Source of the DNA: Poecilobothrus nobilitatus
Taxonomy: Eukaryota; Arthropoda; Insecta; Diptera; Dolichopodidae
Direction: 5' to 3'
Assembly (NCBI GenBank): GCA_947095535.1
Contig: OX352772.1
Location: forward strand, 33,747,445-33,811,444
Length of the DNA stretch: 64,000 nucleotides
Part shown: positions 34,721-48,726 of the stretch, piece after piece
Numbering within the stretch: the first letter of the stretch is position 1
Layout of the letters: each line of letters starts with the position of its first letter
The notes under the pieces: model-generated
Database searches by the model: none
What the model saw: only the letters and a program-made list of their open reading frames with translations
What the model was told of the DNA's origin: nothing
Translations under genes and position numbers: made by a program

Positions 34721-35830
34721 ACCTTACGTAATTAATTGCACAATTAATAACTTTATCACAATTTAAAATAACATAAAATTAATTACGCAAGGAAATAATA
34801 ACATTAAGGTTTAAGCATATTAAGTTAGTTAAGAATTAAATAATAACTTTTTAAGTAATATAATAAAGAACTGCTATGTATAAGCATTTATAAGAATTAT
34901 TTGTAAATTTTAATATAATGAAAAAAGATCAATAAAAAGTTAGCTTAAGAACAACTCTAAACGAAAGAGCGTTTAATTATAAAACTATATCTTCAAACAT
35001 ACATATTTCCATTTTAATTTTAATAAATTTTAAGAAAAACTTAATTTTCTATGTTTATTTTTTCATTTTTAAGGACATATTTTAGATGTAAGTTAAAACA
35101 GATGTTGCAATCACACAATAATTAAACAACACGTGCAACAAAATTGCAAGTATCAAATTTCATCAGTAAATTTTCCCATGAGAATTTCTAATGTTATTAA
35201 CCCTTTTTGCATTCATTTTTGTATTATAACTAAAAATTTGCAATGTAATCATTAAATTACTATAAATAGGCCGTTAATTAGAAATTATAATTAAAATAAA
35301 GTAGATAATAACTTGTTTTATTATTCAACCTTCTTGTGATTAAGCGATTTTCTTCGAATACCCAATTGGTGAGGCTGCCTTGGACACAAGTAAAGATTAC
35401 AATAAGAAACCAGGAAATTTACTACAAGTAAATTAACTTGCATAAAAAAAAGCTTTTTTAGAGCATGAAACCAATTTTTTGTAACATATTTTTATTTGCC
35501 TTTATTATCACGTTGTTAGCATTACTTTATTTAAATTAGTTTAATATCTTATATAAAAGCTGTAAACTCAGTAATTTTTAATTTTGTTTTTTTTATTTAT
35601 TTATATTTTATTTGAAACGTAATATGAATATTACGTCCAATTTACTTGAATAAATATCTATATAGGTATATGGTTAGAGTGGTAAAAATCAAAAAAATAT
35701 TTATAGTATATGTAACTACTCTCTAAATTTTTTTTGGCTAGATTGCCTATAGCTCCAGTCTAGTTAGGAAAATTTACACAGAATTTTCATTTTGGAACAC
35801 TATTAAGGTAATTAGTAATATACTAACTAT
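34721..35830. other. Non-coding, no gene seen
   Basis: AT-rich. The left end of the hAT element at 35831-37738 should lie in the last 200 bases, but I could not match it to the right end. Confidence 0.4.
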
Positions 35831-37738
35831 TTAAAAAAAAAACCTGGTGATAAGGATACAGCTGTTTGCAATCTGTGTAAAAAATCCATATCATGCAAAG
35901 CATCGCAAACGACTGGACTTCATCGCCATTTAACTGGTTATCATAGCATGAAGAGGATTGTTAAAGATGACTCTGCAACTGATAGCTGTTCAAAGTCATA
36001 CTCAACGCTTGACAAATTTGTGACTATCACGAATGCAAATAATGACCTTGAAACATTGGAAGAAATTGTGGCTAAATTAGCAGCCAAAGATGGTTTCAGT
36101 ATTTTGGGAATAACTAGAAGCCAGTTCATTCGTAAAAGTATAAAAAAACAGGGCTTTTCTTTACCACAGCAGCAGTCAGATGTCATGAATTTGGTGTATA
36201 AGTATTATTGCTTAATGAAAGACAAACTAGTTCTTAGAATTAAATCGCTAAAAGAACAGAATATGAAATTTAGTTCATCAATTGATTAATGGACCAGCTT
36301 TAAAAACCGACGATACATGAACGTCGACCCATACTTCGGAGCTTTGGATTCAGTTAATTTAGGATTAATCCCAATAACAGGAAGCTGTCCTGCTGAGGAA
36401 ATTACAGAAATGGTGAATTCAAAATTGAAATCGTTTGGTATCAGTTTTTCCAAAGATATTGTAGCCACTACATCAGATGGGGCGAGCGTTATGGTAAAGT
36501 ATGGAAAATTATCACCTGCTCATCTACAAATGTGCTACAATCACGCTATCCATTTGGCGATTATGTCGGCTTTATATGCAAATAAAACAACCAATAATGA
36601 GACCAGCGATGACGAAAATTCCAATTGTAACTCGAATGAAGATGAACAGGAAGATAATTTTTTGGGTATAGAAGATAATCAGATAAATCTAATTTCTCCA
36701 AACGGTTTGGTAATCAATCGCGATATAAACGATACAATTCAAAATATTCGGAAAGTGGTTAAACCTTTCAGGAAATCACCGGTGAGAAATAGTGTATTGC
36801 AAAATCACGTTAAAGCCGCAGAGAAAAAGGAGCTAGCCCTTTTATTGGATTGTAAGACTAGGTGGAATACCTTAGAGTCAATGGTAGAACGATTTTTTCG
36901 TATAATTGATCCTATAAAAAAGGCTTTAGAAGATCTTAATATGGCTTATCTTTTGATCAATGATGATATTACTAACGCCAGAAATATTTTGGATGTTTTG
37001 AAACCTGTTCGAATAGCAATAGAGGCATTAAGTCGTAATGATACTACCCTATTGACAGCGGAAGGAGTCCTAAAATTTCTTTTTCAAGCATTAGAAAAAA
37101 ATCATTCGGTTTTAGCTTCAAAGTTGTTTTATGAATTAAAAGAGCGTATTGGAAAGAGACGGGATAAATCACTAGTGTCTCTTTTGAAATTTTTACAGGA
37201 CCCAACCTTTCTGGAAAATATTGAAGATAAGTTTTTCAGCATGACTAGTAAAAATGAAATCACCAAATCAGCTAAAGACTTGATGGTAAGGCTTTTCCCC
37301 GCACCAACTGATGAATCACGTGGCAATGAAAATCTTGTTCTTGTGGTACGTGCAGAGAATTCAGAAATAATGGAAATCCAAGATTCAGAATTCGAACCGA
37401 ATGATATGAACCAGCAAGATACTACTATTACTAATGAAGAAATTTTGAAAAAGCAGCTGGAAAATTTCATTCGTGAAAGCAACAAATGTTCTCAGATCTC
37501 AGATACAGACTTTAAAACATTGTCGAGAGAAATTAATATATTTTCTATCAATGGCCAACTTACTCCAAACTTAGCGTTATTGCAAGAAGCATTACAAACA
37601 GTGAAACCGACTTCAACGCAAAACGAAAGGAATTTCTCAATTGCGGGAAATTTCGTTTCGAAGAAAAGAACAAGCCTCTCAGATCGATCAATTGATAGTC
37701 TCTGCTTTTTGAAGCATTATTTTTTGAATAAAAAGTAA
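35831..37738 (+). CDS. hAT transposase with BED zinc finger, one nonsense codon
   Basis: A single frame covers the whole region except a TAA at 36287-36289. The BED finger is DTAVCNLCKKSI, then TTGLHRHLTGYH (35855-35945). The first catalytic block reads FSSSID-stop-WTSFKNRRYMN, where the relative at 30.4 kb has DEW, so the Glu codon has become TAA. Then DIVATTSDGASVMVKYG (second Asp), MCYNHAIHLAI, LLLDCKTRWNTLESMVERFF and the C-terminal KPTSTQNERNFSIAGNFVSK. The protein is about 635 codons. The start codon is unclear, because no ATG is seen before 35948. This copy is the same family as 29957-31838 but only moderately similar, so the two are not recent duplicates. Confidence 0.88.
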
Positions 37739-38049
37739 ATTATTTTTATATTAAAATTAAAAAAATTAATGCATATTAGACTTTTGCATGAATTATAATG
37801 AATTTCTTTTTTATATAAATTAAATTATAATGAATTTCATTTTCTTTTTTGTTCAAAATAAATATTGTTTTAATAAATAAATAATAGTTAGTTAATAAAT
37901 AAATAATACTTGTATTAAATATTACATATCTCTTAGTTTTTTCATGGGTTTATTTATTTATTTTTTAACTATCAGAATTTCTCGAGACAAGCATTTATTT
38001 TTCTCGATTTCTCGAGAATTTTAATTTATCGAGACATCACAACCACTAA
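37739..38049. other. 3' flank of the hAT element with subterminal repeats
   Basis: TTTCTCGAGA and related words recur, partly inverted, at 37975-38035. The sequence then reads GAGACATCACAACCACTA, ending near 38048, which may be the hAT right terminus (reverse complement TAGTGGTTGTGATGTCTC). No target duplication was matched. Confidence 0.45.
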
Positions 38050-38780
38050 ATGTAATTGCAAGTACCTTTATAAAAATTTTAAATAATGTTATCAAAGATA
38101 ATCCTGATATACGAAAAATAATTCTATGGAGTGATTCTTGCACTCCTCAAAATAGAAACCAACAAACTTCTCTAGCAGTATTGGAATTTTTAAATGATAA
38201 CCCAGTAATAGAAGAAATTGAAAAAAAATTTTCAGAGCCAGAGCATTCATTCAAGTGTGCAAGAAGTTGATTGTGTACATAGCACTATTGAAAAATATCT
38301 GAGACACTTAGAAATTCCTAATCAGCTTGCCTTGATTCGCTTTTTGATTAATATGAATTTTGAAAATGTTAAATTAAAAGTTTTACAAATGCAGCAAAAT
38401 AATTTCTTAAATTTTACAAAAAAAGCTGAAAATTTATGTTTTAAGGAAATTCCATATACTAAAGTTAAATCTGAAAATATAAAAGAGAATTTTCTTCAAA
38501 TCATTTTGTTCAGTTTTTGTTCAAAAAATTTGTTTCAAATAGGCTATAAGACTTCATTTGAGGAAAAATATTATAATAATAATAATATTAAAATACAAAA
38601 ACGTGGAAGAATTGTTAAGGTTACTCCAAATAATATATTTGATGAAAATTTAACTGTTCTTCCAAAATAAAAATTAGATTTGGGTAAAAAATAGGATATT
38701 AAAAAGTATTATCCCTTATTTGGAAGCACAAACTGACAAAAATTTCTTTTTAGCAATTTTAAAAGACTAACTTTTAATTT
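38050..38780 (+). pseudogene. Decayed relative of the 1851-3992 transposase
   Basis: At 38060-38245 the frame reads IRKIILWSDSCTPQNRNQQTS, matching VVFYSDGCIGQNKN of the intact protein. A 1-base shift near 38250 leads to SSVQEVDCVHSTIEKYLRHLEI (38218-38330), which matches the GHTHMECDVDHALIE block. The C-terminal stretch around 38640-38700 (LPKXKLDLGKK) corresponds to the IPIKKKKDLLDMLP region. The order and spacing are the same as in the intact gene, so this is a dead copy of a related element. The hAT right end lies immediately before it and probably cut it. Confidence 0.75.
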
Positions 38781-39115
38781 ATTTTTGTTGAATTGTAAAA
38801 AAAGATTTATGAATATTTATGTTTATTTATGTTATGTTAAAAAAAAATTGAATTCTGAATTGAACTGTTTTTTTTTATTTAATATTTAGTTTGTAATGAA
38901 TTTTTTCAGTTAGCTATTTTGTTTTGTTTTATTTTTAACAAGAATGTGTAATATTGTGTTTTTTAGTTTTTTAAATAAATATATTGGAAAAAACAAAAAC
39001 AGAATTTACTTTGTGTCTTTTAGTTTTTCATATTTAATACGACAACATTCCATATACAATTGTTGTATGTTATACATAGCTAAACCAAATTTATAAAAAT
39101 TGTTACATACAACAA
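38781..39115. other. Non-coding, no gene seen
   Basis: AT-rich. CAACAATTG palindromes lie at 39058-39064 and 39108-39120, at the probable left border of the LTR. Confidence 0.4.
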
Positions 39116-39453
39116 TTGTTGTTTGAGTAAAAACTCTCCTAATTTGGCCAAAGTTTGCGGTACGGATTAGAAAATTTGCACTTGGTTTCTTAATTTCCAT
39201 AGCAATAGATTAATTAATTAATTTACTAATAAGTTTAAAAAAATTCTACTGTACGGTTTTAACACAATGCCTCTTTAAAACTTCAAAGTTGATTTACCAC
39301 AGACTATGTTTTGCTACATACAACAAAGATTTACTGAGGCGACGATATGTAAACATAATTATAATAAATTTATATAATATGCACATTGTCATTTTAAGTC
39401 AGTTGCATTTGAGCATTGTTAAAATAAAGATTAAAATATTTTTTTATTGAACA
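39116..39453 (+). repeat. Putative copia-type 5' LTR
   Basis: The right border is well defined: TTATTGAACA ends at 39453 and is followed at once by GGTTATGGGG, which fits the copia-group primer-binding site complementary to an internal part of initiator tRNA-Met. AATAAA signals lie just before the border. The left border TGTTGTTTGAG at about 39116 is a guess (TGTT...AACA ends). Gag begins 87 bases downstream. Confidence 0.55.
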
Positions 39454-39540
39454 GGTTATGGGGCGACCCAGGCATGCGGTTTGGATATATATATAAAAAA
39501 AATAAAGTAAAGTTTCAAGAAATATTAAAAAAAAAAAAAA

Positions 39541-39840
39541 TGAATGTAACTAGTAATTGCGTAGAGAAATTAAAAGGGGATAACTACGCATCATGGAATG
39601 TATAGGCAAGAAGCGTACTTGTCTGTAATGACCTTTGGGAATATGTCAATGAAGAAACTACATGTCCAGCAGATGCACCTGAGAAGAAAAAGTGGGAAGG
39701 AAAAGATGCGAAGGCATTGGCCTTAATATTGCTTTCGTTGAAAGATAATCAACTGCAACATGTAAAAAAAGCTACCACTTCGCGTGAAGCTTGGACCACG
39801 CTAGAAAAAAAATTTACACTACGTGGCCCCGCGCAGAAGT
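39541..39840 (+). pseudogene. Copia-type gag, N-terminal fragment
   Basis: ATG opens MNVTSNCVEKLKGDNYASW, the typical copia gag start (L-x-G-x-N-Y-x-x-W). It continues through NDLWEYVNEET and EAWTTLEKKFTLRG, as in the UBN2/gag-like domain. One in-frame TAG replaces the codon after SWNV (about 39603). The sequence then jumps into unrelated MULE DNA after 39840. The rest of this element is missing; the pol relic at 49.5-51.1 kb could belong to the same family, but nothing links them. Confidence 0.8.
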
Positions 39841-39965
39841 TTATGATTTTTATGTAAATGGTATTTCAGAAATGGAATTTTGTTTTTTTTTTGGAATTTC
39901 GTACCCATCCCGTCATATTAATCACAAATATTTTGTAAAAATTCCTTTTTATTTTGTCATTTAAG

Positions 39966-40588
39966 TTACTCCTCAAGATTTCTCTGTGTTTAAAGAGGTG
40001 ACAACAACTACTTCCGCAGCAGAAGGTTATAACGGAGTTTTGAGTCGTTTGTTACAAAAGCATGGAAATTTTTTTAAATTCGTCAAAGCTATTCGAGAAG
40101 AAGAATTTGAAAAGAGTAAAAATTTTCAAATAATAATCGAAAGTGGTGGTATTGTGTAGGAGGTAAAAAAAAAAATTTATAAAAATAGAGACGATATTAT
40201 TATGGAAGCCAGCATACATTTGGAAAAAGGAAACATTACCGTATCCAATTTTCTAAATAGAATGGTTTATCCCAAAAATAGAATATGCACAAATATGGAA
40301 CCGTTAGAAGATTTTTTTCAAGATTTCCCTGAATCAGAAGATGATGATATTGATAATGCTGATACGGATGGGGATAATACATTCAATAATAATGATACTA
40401 TCTTATGTGTTGTTTTTCAGGATAATAGATCTAATATCGCGTTATTACCTTGCAAACACATAAAGATTTGTAGCGAATGCAGTTTAAAAATGCAGGCACA
40501 CACCTTAGCGGATGGAACTACAACGAGATTTTCTTGTCCTTACTGCCGAACCATTGTGGAAGATATTTTGCAAATTTTTATATAAAAC
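39966..40588 (+). pseudogene. MULE transposase C-terminus fused to a RING finger
   Basis: One frame with a single TAG at 40157-40159. Before the stop: TTTSAAEGYNGVLSRLLQKHG, the end of a MULE catalytic domain with the Glu of the triad, and FVKAIREEEFEKSKNFQ. After it (ATG at 40202): an acidic linker (FPESEDDDIDNADTDGD) and a C3HC4 RING, CVVFQDNRSNIALLPCKHIK, then CSECSLKMQ and FSCPYCRTIVED. The second RING cysteine is Phe here, which would weaken zinc binding. RING-tailed MULEs are known in insects. The N-terminal half is gone. Confidence 0.75.
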
Positions 40589-40639
40589 TTATGTTTTTGA
40601 TTTTTAAAAAACATTTTTTTTTGTTATTTTGTGGAAAAT

Positions 40640-40895
40640 AAAATTTATTTAGATGTTATTTAATTTTTTTCATTTTAGTTTTGTTTTTTTTATTAGTTTT
40701 TAGATTTAATTTCATTTAAATTTCAGATGTTATTTTATTCAAAATTAAATCTTATTTCACTAAAATTTTTAGATGTTTTTTCATTGTGATAAGATGTATA
40801 AGATGAATAAGATGTAAAAAATAGCAACTTTTTAGATGTTATTTCATTTCTTACTTTTAGATGTTATTTCATTAGACGCTATTTCGTAGAGCCCT
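40640..40895. repeat. Short repeats of a MULE 3' end
   Basis: The word TTTTTAGATGTTATTTCATT and variants occur at least six times between 40640 and 40885. The last merges into ATTAGACGCTATTTCGTAGAGCCC. Placement right after the MULE/RING relic suggests its subterminal or terminal repeat. Confidence 0.6.
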
Positions 40896-41561
40896 CAGAT
40901 TGTAATAGATTTAAAACCACACAGAGAAAAATGTGGCACATTTTTTTAAAAAGAATGTTAAATCAATCAAAAAATACAGAATTCGTTATGAAAAACTCTT
41001 TTCCATGTGGAATCTTCTTGAAAATTTAAGTGATTTTTTTTTAAAACAGATAGAATAATCTTCTAGAATTATTAAAAGTATATTCCTTTTTGGATCAAAT
41101 AGTTTACCTTTAATAAAAAACAAAAAAGTTTTCAAAAAGTTTATATTTTAATTTTCTTGTAGTATTATAAAAATAATAAGAAGCCTTCTCATAGTTTTAG
41201 AGAGATTTTCATACATAAATAATCGTCACCTTCTTTTAAAAAGATTATCTTATTAACATAATGATTAGGTAATATGAATATGTGATATTATCTTTTTGTT
41301 TTTATGTTTAACAATAAGATCTAATAAATATATCTCTTAAAAACAATAAGTATTCTAATTAATTGTAGAACAAACAAGTGGAAACCGTTATAATTGTAAA
41401 ACAAGTTGAAGTTAGTAAACAAAATATCATTTTTATTGAAGTTTGAATATAGTAAGTTTGAATAAAGTGTTTTTGTGTTTAAAATTAACTAAAAAAAAAT
41501 TAAAAATAAAATAAATAACAAACTATAGTTTAAAAAAGTTTATTTATTTTTAACTTTTAGA
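40896..41561. other. Non-coding, no gene seen
   Basis: AT-rich spacer that ends in a splice acceptor (CTTTTAG) for the companion gene below. Upstream exons of that gene are not recognised here. Confidence 0.4.
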
Positions 41562-42339
41562 AACGTTGGGTGAAATAAAGGTTTGGCTCCAAAACAATTG
41601 TGCCCCTAAGATAATAAGGAATATGGTTTGCAGTAATTGGCAGAAAACAACATCCCTGCGCATACAACAATTTCAAGAGGAAAGTGATCGTACCCTTTCT
41701 GAATTATGGAAGGAATGACCGAGATTTAATGATGTAGAAGGATATCAACTGATAAGTGAACCTTAAAAATATATATTGTATATTTTGACTTATAAAAATT
41801 TATTTAAGATTGATATATGTAGATTTCACAAATTTATATTCAGAAAAGGCAAATCTGCTAATAAATCATTATGATGCGTTCGTTTTAAAAGTATTACCTG
41901 TATTTAAAGATGAAATAAAAGATAAGTCATCTATAGAATTACTGGAAGTAGCTTCATGTAATGAAATAGACAAGGGTAAGTACGCTACAATAACATAATT
42001 GACATTTAAAGCTTTCAACCCTTTTTTTAAACTCTAGTTTTTTTTTAAATTTATTTCATAATTTTTTTTCCCAAATTCAGATTGTAAAAACTGCATTGTG
42101 GCTTTATTACTTAATGCCGTTCTGCAGCCTCAACGATTAAATCAAAAGCATAAACCCACCATATCAGATGCGAAGGAAGATTTTTTGATTCGTGTGGTAA
42201 ATTTGAATGATTTGAAGCCAACAATTGAAAGGCTTCGAAATGAAGTAATTAAAGAAAAACGAAAACTGCAACCGAAAATCATTGCTGTTGGTGCTAACTT
42301 CAGCGAAAGGATGGAATTTTATATCTACTGTGACGGTAT

Positions 42340-42593
42340 TAGACCATCCAACTTGACTATTCAAATACTTGATATTCGAATATATTTGCATGTTTTTTGA
42401 CTATTTGATATTCGAATAATAAAATAGTTCAAAACTAAACGCTTTTCTTTATTAAAATATAACTATTTTTTCTTTTTGTTAATATGTCTTTATACTTTTG
42501 ATAAATTATTCGAGTATTCGATTACTCGAATATTGTAAGATTTTTCTATTTGATATTCGAATAGTTGAAAAGCTCGAATATTTGGATGGTCTA
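42340..42593. mobile_element. 254-bp MITE with hAT-like ends
   Basis: Starts TAGACCATCCAA and ends TTGGATGGTCTA. Inner arms share ATTCGAATAT-like words. The 8-bp target GACGGTAT precedes it (42332-42339). The second copy is split: GAC at 42594-42596, and the full GACGGTAT is restored at 44716-44723 after the hAT. This shows the MITE came first and the hAT landed in its last bases. Confidence 0.88.
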
Positions 42594-42596
42594 GAC

Positions 42597-44710
<2,114 letters not shown>

Positions 44711-44901
44711 GTCTAGACGGTATCCAGTATAAAATGTGCTCTTTTATTAAGTGTTTAGATATTACTATGAAATTATTTTATGTTTACAAAATGCAATATT
44801 ATCATATCAGCAAATGAATCATGAATGAATATCAGCAAATAGTTAGAAAAGATATCTGAAGTTTCAAATTTTATAAATAAGCTCAAATAAAATAATTAAT
44901 A

Positions 44902-44962
44902 ATGTCCAAACTAATTTGCTTTATATGTAAAAATGTCCAAACTAATTTGCTTCATATGTAAT
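44902..44962 (+). repeat. 31-bp tandem duplication at transposase start
   Basis: AATGTCCAAACTAATTTGCT and following bases occur twice head-to-tail (44902 and 44933), with one substitution. The unit covers the start codon and the first residues (MSKLICFIC) of the EnSpm transposase relic. Confidence 0.85.
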
Positions 44963-47189
44963 GTAAGTTTATTAATTCTAAAAATTTATTCGAACATTTA
45001 AAATTTAAGTGGAGTTTCGACCGTTTATAATTTTATATGTAAGCAAGAACCTTGCACACAAAAATTTCAAAATATTCACTCTTATAAAAAGCATATTCAA
45101 ATGCATGAAAAAAAATATTTTTAAAACTTAATGAAACTAGTTCAAACAGTCAAAATAATAATGACAATTTAGATAAAAATGTAAATAATGAAGTAATTTT
45201 GGACAAATCAAATTCACATAACGTTTAAAAAATTAATTATATAAATTCCATCACATCAGAATTTAAGAAGAATTTAACTATGTTTACTATAAAATTACAC
45301 GAACACACAGAATTTCCAAGAAAAGTTGTACCGATAATTGAAATTTTGTGACTGAATTAGTAACCAAACCAATGACAAATGCAATATTGATGTTGCATCC
45401 TGAATTAAAACACAACCTTCAATTTAGAAACTTATTAGATCAGATAGCACAACCATTTCTTGAAATAGATAGCGAATATAAATTTTTAAAACATTTAGAA
45501 AAAACAGATAGTTACAAGCTTCTTCAAACATTTTTAATTAGCAATAAATTATCAGAAAGATTTCAGAATTCAATTCCAACTATGGCATCTAATAAAATTG
45601 AAATTGGTCTGCTGGATATTCATTTTCAAATCAAAAAATATTTTGAAAGTCCTTTCGTTTTAGAACAAACACTTAGTAACATGGAAACTTTAACAAAATC
45701 AGAAAATATTAATCATTTTATCAATGGAATTTTTTGGAAATCAAAAAGAATTAACAAAGATAAAATCATTCTACCTCTTTTTCTTTACATGGACGATTTT
45801 GAGATAAATGATCCTCTAGGGTCTAAATCAGGAAAACACAAAATATGTGGTATATATTATTCATTTCCTGTTATTCCCAATTTCCAACTAAGCAGACTAG
45901 ATAATATTTTTGTTGCTGGTTTAATTAATTCGAAAGATTTAAATGAAGAAGGTAACAGTTCCTGTTTTAGGCCACTAAAAGAAATTTTTAAAAAACTAGA
46001 AAAAGAAGGTATAGAGATGTAATAAAAACGGTAAGGTTTCCCAAATTTATTTTGAAATAGGTCAAATATTAGGCGATAATTTAGGACTCAATTCTTTACT
46101 TGGTTTCGTGAAATCATTTAATTCTAATAGCTTTTGTCGAGTTTGCAAAAGAACAAAACAACAAGTGTACTCAGATTCTAAAGAAATTAATGAATCTATC
46201 CGAAATAAAACGAACTATGCTGAAGACATCTTAAATGAAACTGAAAACTACGGTGGTATTAAAGAAGATTGTATTTTCAATGAGCTAAATAATTTTCATG
46301 TTACTGACAATATTGCATGCGATATGTAGCATTATATTTTTCTAGGTGTCTGCAAATATGATTTATCAGAAATTCTAAATTATTTTATATACCAAAAAAA
46401 TGTTTTTTAGCTTGGAAACACTCAATTCCAGAAAACAAATGTTCCATTATGGAGATACAGAATCAGCTAACTTATGTAATCATATTGAAAAAGCACATAT
46501 TCAAAATGTGTCTTTCAAAATGAATGCTGTTCAAATGAAAACATTTATTCATTATTTGCCCTTGATAATAGGTGATTGCATTGATTCCAATGATGAAGTT
46601 TACCAATTTCTGCTAGTATTAGTTCAGATAATAGATTTTCTCCTCATGTCCTCATTTACAGAACAACAGTTAGTAATAATAGAAGCTCTCATAATGAAGC
46701 ATCATGAGTTGTATCAAATTTTGTTCAATCAAAATTTAAAATCCAAATTTCATAACATGGTTCACTACACTCGTATTATAAAATATCTTGGTCCACTTAA
46801 GTTCCTTTGGTGTTTTAGGTTTGAAGCAGAACACCAAATTCACAAATTATATTGTCGTAACATAACATCGCGAATTAATATCATTCTTTCTCTTTCAATT
46901 AAAATCAGCTTTTACGGTTTTCAAGTAAAATTTTATCAGCAGGTTTTTTCTAAAACGAATTTATATTTAAAGATGTATATGAATTTATATCGAATGAAAG
47001 TTATTTTTTTAATTTAAATAAAAATGATACGGTAATATCGACAATATTGTTAAAAAAACTTCATCCGTTCAGTTTAGAAGAACAGTTTTTAAAATTAATA
47101 ATGTCGTTAGCATTACCAATAATTTTAATGAAACTAAAAAATTAATGAAATTAAGGACATTTTAATAAAAAATGATAATATATGTCTTT

Positions 47190-47285
47190 TTATAGCATGG
47201 AATGTATGTCATTCATGGAATATATGTCATTTTTATCATAGCATGGAATATATGTCATTTTTATAGCATATATGTCTTTTTGAAG
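47190..47285. repeat. Short minisatellite inside the transposase relic
   Basis: Four or five copies of a unit like CATGGAATATATGTCATTTT, about 20-30 bases each, partly overlapping. It is embedded between C-terminal traces of the EnSpm relic, so it grew after the element died. Confidence 0.75.
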
Positions 47286-47504
47286 AATGGAATATAAAAG
47301 AGTTCTCTTCACATTTTCAAGCTTTTGTAATGAATAATAAAACGAACAAGTTTTATCTTTTTAATTTTAGTGAATTTGATGGTCCGCCAATAAATTTTCA
47401 TTTTTTAAATGATGGAAAAAAAAGTTGTTCGTTTAAAAAAATATTGGAAATAATTATGTTAACTACTTAATTTAAAAATTTCTATATTTTTTTTATTTTA
47501 ATTT

Positions 47505-48065
47505 ATGTGTTTGGATAGAGCACAGAAGCAACATCATAAGAACTTATATACTATATTTGAGGAATTTCAGGCAGTAATACCATTCAATCATAATTATAAA
47601 TGGATTAATCTAATTGCAGAACAAGTTAAACAATATAACAACATTAAACATCGAACAATTCAGAAACAACCATCAGATGTCAATAAAGATAATGCTGAAA
47701 ATTTACTTAAAACTGTATATAATCATATAAAAATAGCTTTACGCGGAAAATATAAAATTAATGATTCAGTTCGAATAAGCAAATATAAACATGTTTTTGA
47801 AAAAGGATACACCCCAAATTGGACAACTGAATTATTTAAGATAAGAAAAATTCAAATCACTAACCCTGTTACATATTTACTGGAAGATTTTCAAGGTCAA
47901 CCCATACAAGGAAGCTTCTATGAGCATGAGTTGCTTAAATCTAAACATATTAATATTTATTTAGTTGAAAAAGTTATTAAAAGTAAAGATAATAAGGTTT
48001 TTGTAAAATGGCTTGGATTCTCATCCGCTCATAATTCATGGATTAATAAAACTGATTTAATATAG
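47505..48065 (+). CDS. Polinton/Maverick-type integrase C-terminus with chromodomain
   Basis: A 187-codon open frame from ATG, but the homology suggests it is the C-terminal part of a longer retroviral-type integrase. Blocks: YNNIKHRTIQKQPSDV (end of the catalytic core), KINDSVRISKYKHVFEKGY and NWTTELFKIRKIQ (SH3-like region), YLLEDFQGQPIQGSFYEHEL, then a chromodomain (EKVIKSKDNKVFVKWLGF, then SWI). This arrangement is typical of Polinton/Maverick integrases. The D,D,E residues and other Polinton genes (polymerase B, packaging ATPase) are not seen nearby. It is an old fragment of a large virus-like element. Confidence 0.75.
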   Translation: MCLDRAQKQHHKNLYTIFEEFQAVIPFNHNYKWINLIAEQVKQYNNIKHRTIQKQPSDVNKDNAENLLKTVYNHIKIALRGKYKINDSVRISKYKHVFEKGYTPNWTTELFKIRKIQITNPVTYLLEDFQGQPIQGSFYEHELLKSKHINIYLVEKVIKSKDNKVFVKWLGFSSAHNSWINKTDLI

Positions 48066-48117
48066 AGAAAAAAAATTTTTTATTTCATATTATTTTAATT
48101 ACATTTTTTTTTTGTTT

Positions 48118-48450
48118 TTAATGAATTTCCATTTGATATGATGGATCCTGTTTCATTGTTCGTATATCAATTACAGTGAAATCAGATTTATATTCTGTAT
48201 CTACCATTATAATTTTTTCTACTTCTCCATCACCTGTAATTCTTTCAGCTAATATTTCTCGATATTCATGACACTGAATAAGATACTTTTTAATAAAAAT
48301 GCTTTCGTATTCACATCTCACAGTGAATTTTTGATTCTCACCAAAATTCAATACAAAATGCCTATAAAATATATGCTCACTATTTATTATTCCACCAATA
48401 TTCTGCTCTTTCAAAACTAATTCATTTCTAAAAGCTGTAAATAGCACCAT
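48118..48450 (-). CDS. Unrecognised 110-aa frame, perhaps Polinton-derived
   Basis: A minus-strand ATG at 48450 opens 110 codons (GGIINSEHIFYRHFVLNF, then EILAERITGDGEVEKI), low in Cys and rich in beta-prone residues. The reading continues upstream in broken frames to about 48700 (STYFNILLPNNETVKVNL, QAVDQFLSDKADSVPQYAF), so it looks like the end of a longer decayed protein. It converges on the Polinton-type integrase with 52 bases between stops, which suggests the same element. I do not recognise the family. Confidence 0.45.
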   Translation of the reverse strand: MVLFTAFRNELVLKEQNIGGIINSEHIFYRHFVLNFGENQKFTVRCEYESIFIKKYLIQCHEYREILAERITGDGEVEKIIMVDTEYKSDFTVIDIRTMKQDPSYQMEIH

Positions 48451-48726
48451 CTATAAATGCATATTGTGGTACTGAATCAGCTTTATCTGATAAAAATTGA
48501 TCAACTGCTTGCAAAGTAGGTAATGGTTATATTGTAGTTATTGTCGTAATATCACTAGTATTTATTTCTGAGGAAATTACATGTTTTAAAAACTGACCTG
48601 ATAAATTTACTTTAACAGTCTCATTATTTGGGAGTAATATATTAAAATATGTGCTCTCAAAAGCTGATTCATCCAATCTAATATTAGAAGTTGTAGCTAT
48701 TTAAAATTTCTTAAATTTGATTTTAG

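Larger units (their letters stand above)
44902..47470 (+). pseudogene. Second EnSpm-type transposase, multiply broken
   Basis: Homologue of 8436-10890. C2H2-like N-terminus at 44902-45110 (KLICFIC, then YNFICKQEPCTQKF and KHIQMH), then 45348-46022 (ILPLFLYMDDFEINDPLGS, HKICGIYYSFPVIPN), 46108-46329 (SFCRVCKRTKQQVY), 46400-47017 (SKFHNMVHYTRIIKYLGPLK, FLWCFRFEAEHQIHKLY), with a trace of the C-terminus (FDGPPINFHF) near 47375. The catalytic DVMHD block is spoiled by a TAG (CDM-stop-HYIF, 46325). At least five stops or frameshifts. It follows the companion gene at 41.5-44.8 kb in the same orientation, the reverse of the gene order in the first copy, so the two are probably different element copies. 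Confidence 0.85.

Noticed and set aside
39006..39200. 64-aa minus-strand ORF
   Set aside because: Overlaps the probable copia LTR and resembles nothing.
42164..42391. 75-aa minus-strand ORF
   Set aside because: Antisense to the EnSpm companion exon and crosses the MITE border.
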